DNA of 12,236 bases from NCBI GenBank assembly GCA_044370695.1, contig JBILVB010000116.1, forward strand, positions 1-12,236, given 5' to 3'. The notes beneath the pieces are model-generated. The model saw only the letters and a program-made list of their open reading frames with translations, ran no database searches and was not told the origin of the DNA. Shown here piece after piece: positions 1-5,868 of the stretch. The translations under genes and the position numbers were made by a program. The first letter of the stretch is position 1; each line of letters opens with the position of its first letter. This DNA is from JBEIFW01 sp044370695 (GTDB lineage: Bacteria; Actinomycetota; Acidimicrobiia; Acidimicrobiales; Ilumatobacteraceae).

Positions 1-304
1 CGACGCCGTGCGCCACGGTCAGGATGCCGGCCGAGCGGACCCGCTGCTCGAAGGAGCGGAGTGCGAACCGCGGGTCGAGTGTGACGCCGGTGCGCGGATG
101 GATCTCCTTCTCGAGGCCGTCGGAATGGGAATCGACCAGGCCGGGCAAGGCGAACGAACCGCGCCCGTCGAGCCCTCCGGTGTGCGGGCGGGACCGTTCG
201 GAGACCTCCGCGACGACGCCGCCCTCGAGCACGATCGTCGCGTTCTCGACGATGCGCTGCGGGCCGATCGCACGCACGTTGTTGATGACGAGCGCCCGGG
301 TCAC
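1..304 (-). CDS. phnM: PhnM, alpha-D-ribose 1-methylphosphonate 5-triphosphate diphosphatase (partial, N-terminal 101 aa)
   Basis: This is the start of PhnM, the amidohydrolase-superfamily enzyme that removes diphosphate from the ribose-triphosphate phosphonate intermediate before C-P bond cleavage. Only residues 1-101 are in the window; the rest lies beyond position 1. The GTG start at 304-302 overlaps the phnL stop (GTGA, 4 nt). What is visible fits the family: a small N-terminal beta domain (ALVINNVRAI at 4-13, VLEGGVVAEV at 25-34), then LPGLVDSHSDGLEKE at residues 53-67, with His60 and Asp62 in the place of the metal-binding HxD/HxH pair and the LEK that follows it in PhnM, then PRTGV (70-74) and an SAGILTVAHGV segment (91-101) matching the 'AGITTV' strand of the family. 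The order after phnL supports the call. The C-terminal metal ligands cannot be checked here. Confidence 0.9.
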   Translation of the reverse strand, partial: MTRALVINNVRAIGPQRIVENATIVLEGGVVAEVSERSRPHTGGLDGRGSFALPGLVDSHSDGLEKEIHPRTGVTLDPRFALRSFEQRVRSAGILTVAHGV

Positions 305-1059
305 GAGGCCACCCCGGCGGTGGCGAGGACGATGTCGGGCCGGCCGTCTGCGACCACCCGTCCGCGCTCGAGGCGCACCACCCGGTCGGCGAGTCGGCGC
401 ACGGCGTCGAGGTCGTGGAAGACGCTCAGCACCGCCACGCCGGAGTCACGCAGGCGGGCGATGAGTTCGAGCACGGCGCCTCGGTTCGCCGGGTCGAGCG
501 AGGCCACGGGCTCGTCCAGCAACAGCAACCGGGGCGGGGCCACGGTGCCGGCGGCGAGGTTGATCCGCTGTTGCTCACCGCCGGACAACAGCACGGGGTA
601 GGTGTTCCAGAGCTCGGCCGGCAGGGCGACACGGCCGAGGGCTTCGACCGCCAGGTCGCCCGCGGCAGCCTGGTCCACGACGCCTCGCCGGCGGGCCGAC
701 CCGCGGACCACCTCCATCGCAGTGCGCCGAGCTTCGCGGCGGAGGAACTGGCTCACGTACCCGATCTCGTGCTCGCGCACGTCGGCCAACGTGGTGTCGT
801 CGAGCGTCGCGAGGTCGACGGACGTGCGATCGCTGCGGTGCAGCACGACCGAGCCGGACGACGGCAGGTAGCTCCGCCAGACGCAGCGCAACAACGAGCT
901 CTTGCCGGCACCCGAGGTCCCGACGAGGGCGACGTGTTCGCCCTCGGCGACGTCGAGGTCGACCCCGTCGAGTGCGACGACATGGCGCCCGCCGAGATGG
1001 TGCAGGACGAACTGCTTGTGCAGGTCACGGACCTGTAGCACGGCGCGGGGCACGGTCAT
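301..1059 (-). CDS. phnL: PhnL, C-P lyase ABC-type ATPase subunit
   Basis: A 252-residue ATP-binding-cassette protein of the C-P lyase machinery. PhnL is not a transporter ATPase: in E. coli it joins PhnK on the PhnGHIJ core and is needed with it for making the ribosyl-phosphonate intermediate. Visible motifs are Walker A GTSGAGKSS (47-55), the Q-loop in GYVSQFLR (99-106, Gln103), which is typical of PhnL, the signature LSGGEQQR (157-164), Walker B LLLLDEPVASLD (177-188) and the switch histidine in SVFHD (His214). The ATG at 1059-1057 overlaps the phnK stop as ATGA. The frame stays open 36 codons further upstream inside phnK, but the ATG gives the normal family N-terminus (VLQVRDLHKQF) and the same 4-nt overlap as other genes here. 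The stop overlaps the phnM GTG. Confidence 0.95.
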   Translation of the reverse strand: MTVPRAVLQVRDLHKQFVLHHLGGRHVVALDGVDLDVAEGEHVALVGTSGAGKSSLLRCVWRSYLPSSGSVVLHRSDRTSVDLATLDDTTLADVREHEIGYVSQFLRREARRTAMEVVRGSARRRGVVDQAAAGDLAVEALGRVALPAELWNTYPVLLSGGEQQRINLAAGTVAPPRLLLLDEPVASLDPANRGAVLELIARLRDSGVAVLSVFHDLDAVRRLADRVVRLERGRVVADGRPDIVLATAGVAS

Positions 1060-1850
1060 CCTCTCGCTGCGGCGACGAGTCGCTGGGTGTAGGCGTGCTG
1101 GGGGTCTTCGAGGAGCTGGTCGGTGAGACCGGCTTCGACCACCCGTCCCTGGTGCATGACCAGGCACCGTCGGGTGAGCATCTCGATCACGGCCATGTCA
1201 TGGCTGACGACCACGGCGGCGAGCCCCCACTCCTCGAGCAGGTCTCGGACGAGGTCGAGCACGCCGGCCGCGACGGAGGCATCGAGACCGGTGGTCGGCT
1301 CGTCGAGCAACACGACCGGGGGACGAAGGGCGAGGGCGGCAGCGAGCTGCACGCGCTGGCGCATGCCGCCGGAGAACGTGCGCACGAGGTCGTCCATGCG
1401 ACCGAGCGGGACCTCGACCCGGGCGAGCAGCTCGGCGGCGCGCTGGCGGATCTGGCCGAAGTTGCGCCAGCCGGCGGCGGTCAACCGTTCGGCGATGTTC
1501 CCTCCGGCGGTCACGTCGAGCCGGAGGCCCTGGGCCGGGTCCTGGTACACCATGGCGAGTCGGTCGATCCGCAGCTCGCGGCGCTGGGACGGTGCGAGCC
1601 GGACGAGGTCGGTCTCCCCGCCGTCGAGCGCTCGCAACCAGACCGAGCCGGTGGTCGGGTGCTCGTCGCCGGCGACACAGCGCAGCACCGTCGTCTTGCC
1701 CGAACCCGACTCGCCGATGATGCCGAGGGCCTCGCCGGCGGCTACCGAGAAGCTCACGTCGACCGCGGCGACGATCGGTTCCGCGTGGGGTCCCGGCCGT
1801 CCGAAGGTCCGACCGAGACCATCGACCCGCAGTGCCCAGTCAGCGCCCAT
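1056..1850 (-). CDS. phnK: PhnK, C-P lyase ABC-type ATPase subunit
   Basis: A 264-residue ABC-family ATPase with oligopeptide-transporter-like features, as is usual for PhnK. In E. coli PhnK binds the PhnJ face of the PhnGHIJ core and its ATP cycle is thought to open the active site. Motifs: Walker A GESGSGKTT (46-54), Q-loop MVYQDPAQGLR (100-110), signature FSGGMRQR (159-166), Walker B VVLLDEPTTGLD (179-190), and switch His217 in VVSHD. The QDP-x-GLR segment and the MDDLVRTFSGG region match PhnK rather than generic importer ATPases. The start at 1850 (ATG) lies 11 nt inside the end of phnJ, and the stop overlaps the phnL ATG by 4 nt. No membrane component or binding protein lies beside it, which again argues against a transport role. 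Confidence 0.95.
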   Translation of the reverse strand: MGADWALRVDGLGRTFGRPGPHAEPIVAAVDVSFSVAAGEALGIIGESGSGKTTVLRCVAGDEHPTTGSVWLRALDGGETDLVRLAPSQRRELRIDRLAMVYQDPAQGLRLDVTAGGNIAERLTAAGWRNFGQIRQRAAELLARVEVPLGRMDDLVRTFSGGMRQRVQLAAALALRPPVVLLDEPTTGLDASVAAGVLDLVRDLLEEWGLAAVVVSHDMAVIEMLTRRCLVMHQGRVVEAGLTDQLLEDPQHAYTQRLVAAARG

Positions 1851-2688
1851 CGAGCCGCCTCCCGCACCAGTCGGTGTCGCTGCAGACCCAGCGGTTCCGC
1901 CCGGGAACTTCGACCAGGTAGCTGGACGATGAACCGCAACGCCAACACGTCGCGCCCTGCGTGCGTTCCACCTCGAAGGGGACGTCGGTGAAGGTCAACG
2001 GCTCTACGTCGGTGTGTGGCGGGACGGCGTAGACCCGCTTCTCCCGGCCTGCGCCGAACAGCGAGAGGTGCTCGGCCTGGTGGAGGCGTGGCACGTCCCA
2101 CCGGGGGATGGGTGTCGTCGCCATCACGTAGCGGCCGCCGACGAGGCACGGGTAACCGGTCGTCCGGGTGATCACCCCGTTGCGAACGAGGTCCTCGTAG
2201 AGGCTGACCCACATGCGGGCGTAGTCGCCCTCGGCGTGCATGCGCCGCAGCTCGCGCACGTCGCGCTCGACACCGCGCAGCGGTTCGGGGACGGGCACCT
2301 GCAGCACGAGCACCTGACCTGCGCCCATCGGGTCCTCGGGCACCCGGTGGCGGGTCTGCACGATGGTCGCGTTCCGGACGTCGGTCGTCTCGGTCACCCC
2401 GGTGGACGCGACGACCAGGCGCCGCAGGTTGGCGGCGTTGACACCGGCGTCGTCGCCCTGGTCGATCACCTTCACGACGTCCCCGGGCCCGATGACGGCG
2501 AGGGTGATCTGCAGGCCGCCCGAACCCCAGCCCCGTGCGACGGGCATCTCGCGGCTGCCGAACGGTACCTGGTAGCCCGGGATCGCCACGGCGCTCAGCA
2601 GAGCCCGGCGGATCTCCCGCTTCGACGATTCGTCGAGGTGGGCGAACGTCGCCTCCGGTTCGCCGACGAGCTCGTCGAGGAGGCTCAT
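1840..2688 (-). CDS. phnJ: PhnJ, C-P lyase catalytic radical-SAM subunit
   Basis: PhnJ carries out the radical cleavage of the carbon-phosphorus bond, using S-adenosylmethionine and a [4Fe-4S] cluster, and yields alkane plus ribose cyclic phosphate. The protein is 282 residues (E. coli 281). It keeps GYQVPFGSREMPVARGWGSG (38-57), VIDQGDDAGVN (74-84), QTRHRVPE (111-118), GRYVMATTPIPRWD (185-198) and LFGAGREKRVYAVPP (210-224). The C-terminal cysteines are Cys248-X2-Cys251-X17-Cys269-X5-Cys275. By alignment with E. coli (Cys241, 244, 266, 272) the first three bind the cluster and the last, in CSDTDWC, is the thiyl-radical residue. The loop between the second and third cysteines is four residues shorter than in E. 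coli. The ATG at 2688 overlaps the phnI stop (ATGA). The frame remains open far upstream through phnI, but that is GC-driven and not coding. Confidence 0.97.
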   Translation of the reverse strand: MSLLDELVGEPEATFAHLDESSKREIRRALLSAVAIPGYQVPFGSREMPVARGWGSGGLQITLAVIGPGDVVKVIDQGDDAGVNAANLRRLVVASTGVTETTDVRNATIVQTRHRVPEDPMGAGQVLVLQVPVPEPLRGVERDVRELRRMHAEGDYARMWVSLYEDLVRNGVITRTTGYPCLVGGRYVMATTPIPRWDVPRLHQAEHLSLFGAGREKRVYAVPPHTDVEPLTFTDVPFEVERTQGATCWRCGSSSSYLVEVPGRNRWVCSDTDWCGRRLDGR

Positions 2689-3806
2689 GCGGTTGCACCG
2701 CCCTGCGCCGTGCGCACTGCTTGCTTGCGTTCGATCATCGAGCGGAACGTCACGTAGTGCGGGAGCTTCAGGTGCTCGAGGAAGCCGGAGGCCTCGAGGC
2801 CGTCGGTGGTGAGCAGCACGCTCTGGGTCAGCGACGACCGCCCACCGTCGCGGTGGACGGCGATGTCGAGGTTGGCCATGGCGATCGCCTTTCGTTCGTC
2901 GTGACCGGCGACGAGGCCGTACCCGACGTCGAAGCGACCCCGGTCCTCCTCGAGGCCGTCGAGGTCTTCGATCGCCTCGACCTCGGTGACCCGGATCTCG
3001 CCGACGCTGACCGGCGAGCCGGTCGCAGGGTGGGCGATCACGACCGGGAGCGATCCGTGACGGACCTCGCCGAGGGTGATCTCGTGCAGGTGCCCGTCGG
3101 GACCGAGGATGTTCCGGTACCAGAGGTTGACGAGCGCACCCGCCTCGGCCCGGGCCATCACCGACAGCAACGCCGAGCGCGGCACGCCTGGCCGTACCGG
3201 GTCGCGACCGATGTCGTAGGGCTCCGGGTCGACGTCGGCCGGGTTGCGTCGGTCGACGACGAGGTCGAGGTCGCGCAGCAACTCCAGCAGCCGGCGGGGC
3301 CGGCGGTCTGCATCGTCGCGCTCGGAGGCGTCGCGCCCGGATTCCGGGCCGGTTCGTTCGCTCGCAGCGAGCGCATCGGCCGCCGCTCGGTCGCGCAGGG
3401 TGTCTTCGTCGGTGGTCTCGAGGAGCCGACCGACGTAGTCGAGCGTGCGGCCCAGGAGCTGCGGTCCCGGCGGAGTGCGGAAGGCAGGCACGATCCGCCG
3501 CAGGATCTCGATCTCGTCGGCCGAGACCGGTTCGGTGACGGCGAGGCGCGGCAGCGTCGATCGATGCGAGCGCAACAACGTCGCAGCCTCGATCGGGTCC
3601 CCCTCGGCCTGACGCAGCGCCCGAGCCGCGAGCTCGGGTGCCCACAGGCTGCCCTCGCTCATCACCCGGTCGACGAGGAGGCGCAGCCGTTCGACGAGTT
3701 GGTCCTGCTCGAGCCAGGAAGAACGCCCCTCGCTGCGCTTTCGGCGCACGAGGTCCTCGGCGGCTTCGATCGCGTCGAGGCCGCCACGAGCGGCTACGTA
3801 GCCCAT
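2685..3806 (-). CDS. phnI: PhnI, C-P lyase core subunit
   Basis: PhnI is the largest core subunit (373 residues here, 354 in E. coli). Alone it acts as a purine nucleosidase; in the full complex it helps displace adenine from ATP by the phosphonate. The start MGYVAARGGLDAIEAAEDL (1-19) is the classic PhnI N-terminus. Further matches are VDRVMSEGSLWAPELAARAL (45-64), LLRSHRSTLPRLAVTEP (77-93), QLLGRTLDYVGRLL (116-129), YGLVAGHDERKAIAMANLD (296-314) and GFLEHLKLPHYVTF (341-354). His345 and His350 have the same five-residue spacing as the zinc-associated His328 and His333 of E. coli PhnI. Residues about 142-172 form a charged, low-complexity insertion rich in Arg, Asp, Glu and Ala that accounts for the extra length. 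The ATG at 3806 overlaps the end of phnH by 13 nt. Confidence 0.96.
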   Translation of the reverse strand: MGYVAARGGLDAIEAAEDLVRRKRSEGRSSWLEQDQLVERLRLLVDRVMSEGSLWAPELAARALRQAEGDPIEAATLLRSHRSTLPRLAVTEPVSADEIEILRRIVPAFRTPPGPQLLGRTLDYVGRLLETTDEDTLRDRAAADALAASERTGPESGRDASERDDADRRPRRLLELLRDLDLVVDRRNPADVDPEPYDIGRDPVRPGVPRSALLSVMARAEAGALVNLWYRNILGPDGHLHEITLGEVRHGSLPVVIAHPATGSPVSVGEIRVTEVEAIEDLDGLEEDRGRFDVGYGLVAGHDERKAIAMANLDIAVHRDGGRSSLTQSVLLTTDGLEASGFLEHLKLPHYVTFRSMIERKQAVRTAQGGATA

Positions 3807-4390
3807 GGATCCACCTCGATGACCTCCAACTCGGTCGTGCGTGAGAGCGCTGCGATACGTCCGTCCTCGGTGACGAACCAGACGTCGATGCCCGCAGGGA
3901 ACGCGGCGTTGCGAACCTGCAGCGTGCGCAGGGCCTCGGGTTCCACCCCACCGAGGCGCAGGTGTCGGCGGCCCGGTACGCCCGGACCCGACAGGGACAG
4001 CGACAGCGCTCCGGTGCCGAGCGTCGGGACGAGCACGGCCAGCCGGGCGCCGCGCTCGGGAGCCAGAGCGCTGCCCGGATCGAACTGCTCGATCACGGCT
4101 GGTTCGAATCCTGCGACGACGGCAGCGGCCCAGGCCTGCGGCGGGGTCGTCACGGTGGCGCCCGTGGCGCGCGCGACATCGGCAGCCCAGCGATCGGGGT
4201 CGCCGACGACCGCGATCGGGATCCCGAGGTCCGACAACGCCAAGGGAACGCACAGCACGGCAGGGATCGTCGAGCCGAACGGTTGGGGAAGTCGGGCGAT
4301 CGTGCCGGGCCGGGCGAGGGTGTCGAGCAGAACGCGGAAGGTCGCCTGTGACTCGAGCGCGCCGAGCCGCCACGTGGTGGAGGCGGTCAT
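3794..4390 (-). CDS. phnH: PhnH, C-P lyase core subunit
   Basis: PhnH is a core subunit of the C-P lyase complex, related in fold to PLP-dependent transferases but without a cofactor lysine, and in E. coli it forms part of the PhnGHI(J) assembly. The 198 residues (194 in E. coli) include the family N-terminus ESQATFRVLLDTLARPGTI (13-31), a central PAVIEQFDPGSALAPERGA (97-115), then VPTLGTGALSLSLSGPGV (121-138) and the C-terminal PAGIDVWFVTEDGRIAALSR (164-183). The ATG at 4390-4388 overlaps the phnG stop by 4 nt (ATGA) and was chosen over the open frame running about 30 codons further into phnG. It ends with TAG inside phnI, 13 nt past the phnI ATG. Confidence 0.94.
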   Translation of the reverse strand: MTASTTWRLGALESQATFRVLLDTLARPGTIARLPQPFGSTIPAVLCVPLALSDLGIPIAVVGDPDRWAADVARATGATVTTPPQAWAAAVVAGFEPAVIEQFDPGSALAPERGARLAVLVPTLGTGALSLSLSGPGVPGRRHLRLGGVEPEALRTLQVRNAAFPAGIDVWFVTEDGRIAALSRTTELEVIEVDPWAT

Positions 4391-4815
4391 CCGTCCAACT
4401 CCTCGAAGCGGACCTCGGTCGGTGCGAGCTCGATCCAATGCGCCGTGCGCTCGGCGGCGAGGAGCGCCGCGGTCCGCTCGCACAGGGACTCGACCTCGCC
4501 GGTGAGTGGGCCGTCACTCGCAACCTCGAGATCGCACACTGCGGCGGCCAGCGTGGTGACCCGGTCGGACCCGAGGCGGACCGACCAGCCGACGTGCCCG
4601 GCACGAGCCACCTCGGCCCGGCAGGCCAGCACGTCGGTCAGGAGGAACCGTTCGCCGACGACGGGTTCCCGAACCTGGACCCGGATCGTGCCCACCTCGA
4701 CGGCACGGGACAGTGCGCCTCCCGCGGCGCCGGCGTCGAGGCATCGCTCGGCCAGTGCGCGGAGTCGGTCGGCGTCGGCGCGTGCCAGCAGTTCGGCCCG
4801 GCGTTCGATGGTCAT
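4387..4815 (-). CDS. phnG: PhnG, C-P lyase core subunit, first gene of the phn operon
   Basis: PhnG is a small core subunit that, with PhnH, PhnI, PhnK and PhnL, is needed to couple phosphonate to the ribose of ATP. The ATG at 4815 gives 142 residues (E. coli about 150): an N-terminal helix ERRAELLARADADRLRAL (4-21), a beta strand GTIRVQVREP (42-51), the conserved GERFLLTDVLACRAEV (54-69), GWSVRLGSDR (76-85), a helix with Cys94 and the ending EVRFEELDG (134-142), which matches the VDFFTMVRG end of E. coli PhnG. A GTG at 4836-4834 is an alternative that adds seven residues; neither start has a clear Shine-Dalgarno sequence. It heads the seven-gene unit, and the 109 nt upstream hold a direct repeat that may be an operator. 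Confidence 0.9.
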   Translation of the reverse strand: MTIERRAELLARADADRLRALAERCLDAGAAGGALSRAVEVGTIRVQVREPVVGERFLLTDVLACRAEVARAGHVGWSVRLGSDRVTTLAAAVCDLEVASDGPLTGEVESLCERTAALLAAERTAHWIELAPTEVRFEELDG

Positions 4816-4841
4816 CGCCACAGGGCGTGACTTCACCGGGT

Positions 4842-4872
4842 CGAGGTGTCGCCAACCTCAGGGCGAGGTGTC
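4842..4872. repeat. 9-bp direct repeat, 22-bp period, upstream of phnG (candidate operator)
   Basis: CGAGGTGTC occurs at 4842-4850 and again at 4864-4872 (GACACCTCG on the phnG strand). The start-to-start distance is 22 bp, two helical turns, so both copies face the same side of the DNA. They lie 27-57 bp upstream of the phnG ATG, where a promoter would be expected. Two 11-bp repeat units in phase are the general architecture of PhoB/PhoP 'Pho boxes', and C-P lyase operons are commonly phosphate-controlled, but the bases do not match a Pho-box consensus that I know well. An overlapping short inverted repeat (GAGGT at 4843-4847, ACCTC at 4855-4859) is also present. Binding is inference. Confidence 0.35.
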
Positions 4873-4924
4873 CACCGCCCGACTCGGTGATGAACAGCCG
4901 ATGATCTCTGCGGGCGTCGGGCCG

Positions 4925-5824
4925 TCAGCCGTCATGGCCGTCACCGTGGTCCGCGCCGTTGGCGAGGAACAGTTCGGTGACACAGGTCCAGGTGGTGACC
5001 AGCCGTGCGAGCGTCGCCGGCGCCGGGGGTTGAGGTGCCGCAGCCTGGAGACGGTCGAGGTAGGAGGCGTAGGGGCCCTGTTCGGCGAGGAACGCACGTG
5101 CCGCAGTGCGTACCTGATCGACCGGTAGCCCGTAGACCGCCGGGTCGGCCGGATTGCCGCCGGAGGCGGCGTCCAGGGTGGAGGTGGTGCGCGCCAGGAC
5201 GCTGTCGCGCACCGTCTCGATCGCGGCGTCGCTCAGCCCGGCTCGGCGCAGGGCGGTGACGGCCGCCCGGGCGCGTCGCTCGATCGGCTCGACGCTGGCC
5301 CTCAGCTCTTCGGGGGAGCCGGCGAGCAGCTCGTCGGCGAGCTGCGCGAGCGCCGGCCCGAACATCAGCTCGGCGATGGCGGCCTCGGTCGGGTCGGCGG
5401 GCATGGAGAACCCGATCATCACCTGCACCATCAGGTAGGGGTCGACGGCGCGGCAGAACCGGAGGGGATCGCCGCCGGTGAGCGTGGTGAGCGGGGTTCG
5501 CGTCGTCCCGGCGGTCGTGGCCGCTGCGGCCCCGGACGCCCCGGCGGCGCCCTGCTGGAACGCCGTCGGCCGAGCCCGCGTCGTGCTCACGGCCGGAGCG
5601 GTGATGGGAGCCGGAGCGGTGATGGCGGCAGGAGCGGTGATGGCGACCGGCACCGTCCCGACGGTCGTGACCGGCAGGACCGTCACGGACAGCACCGTCG
5701 GGTCGGAGGACGTCTCGACGGTGGTGGAGACGGGAACTTCGGGGTCCGTGGTGCCGGGCGACGTCGACGATGCGCCGGCACATCCGGTGGTGACCAGCGC
5801 GACGGCAAGGAGGGCTCTGCGCAC
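4925..5824 (-). CDS. Putative lipoprotein with Thr/Ala/Pro-rich linker, function unknown
   Basis: I do not recognise this 299-residue protein. The N-terminus MRRALLAVALVTTGCAG has two arginines, a hydrophobic stretch and a TTGC lipobox-like site, so it is probably cleaved and lipidated at Cys15, although Thr at position -3 is not ideal. Residues 16-118 are low complexity (Thr, Ala, Val, Pro) and contain an ITAPA hexad repeat at 62-78, probably a flexible tether from membrane to cell wall. Residues 119-289 look folded and mostly helical, start with DPLRFCRAVDPYL and end with TWTCVTELFLANG; Cys124 and Cys281 could form a disulfide. The tail is GADHGDGHDG. The GTG start at 5824 is preceded by TAGCGT exactly 6 nt upstream, consistent with a leaderless transcript. 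galT ends 44 nt upstream. No link to the phn genes is evident. Confidence 0.75.
   Translation of the reverse strand: MRRALLAVALVTTGCAGASSTSPGTTDPEVPVSTTVETSSDPTVLSVTVLPVTTVGTVPVAITAPAAITAPAPITAPAVSTTRARPTAFQQGAAGASGAAAATTAGTTRTPLTTLTGGDPLRFCRAVDPYLMVQVMIGFSMPADPTEAAIAELMFGPALAQLADELLAGSPEELRASVEPIERRARAAVTALRRAGLSDAAIETVRDSVLARTTSTLDAASGGNPADPAVYGLPVDQVRTAARAFLAEQGPYASYLDRLQAAAPQPPAPATLARLVTTWTCVTELFLANGADHGDGHDG
5595..5648. repeat. Three tandem 18-bp repeats inside the lipoprotein gene
   Basis: Three 18-bp units start at 5595, 5613 and 5631. Each begins with the same 13 bases (GGAGCGGTGATGG) and then differs slightly. On the coding (minus) strand they encode the hexads AITAPA, AITAPA and PITAPA in the linker. 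The unit length is a multiple of three, so copy-number change by slippage would lengthen or shorten the linker without breaking the frame. Confidence 0.85.
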
Positions 5825-5830
5825 GCGGGC

Positions 5831-5836
5831 ACGCTA
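5831..5836 (-). promoter_or_regulatory. Candidate -10 element of the lipoprotein gene
   Basis: On the minus strand TAGCGT lies at 5836-5831, with 6 nt between it and the GTG at 5824. This is the spacing expected if transcription starts at or next to the first base of the GTG. No convincing -35 hexamer is seen. An inverted repeat GCGTT-N6-AACGC (5838-5842 and 5849-5853) sits just upstream, in the would-be spacer region. Confidence 0.45.
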
Positions 5837-5868
5837 TGCGTTCGTATCAACGCACAGTGTGGGAACAC

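Noticed and set aside
301..1850. phnL and phnK as an ABC transporter ATPase pair
   Set aside because: No permease or binding protein lies beside them, and their position between phnJ and phnM together with PhnK/PhnL-type motifs fits C-P lyase subunits.
2689..3951. Long upstream extension of the phnJ frame, which might suggest a fusion protein
   Set aside because: The extension is Arg/Pro/Gly-rich, overlaps the conserved phnI gene in another frame, and PhnJ from the ATG at 2688 already has the full family length.
2535..4505. A 656-codon open frame on the plus strand opposite phnI, phnH and part of phnG
   Set aside because: The translation has no recognisable domain and spans three well-conserved genes on the other strand; stop codons are simply rare in this frame at high GC.
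5853..5861. CACAGTGTG perfect short palindrome between galT and the lipoprotein gene
   Set aside because: Only four base pairs per arm; expected often by chance and not at a fixed promoter position.
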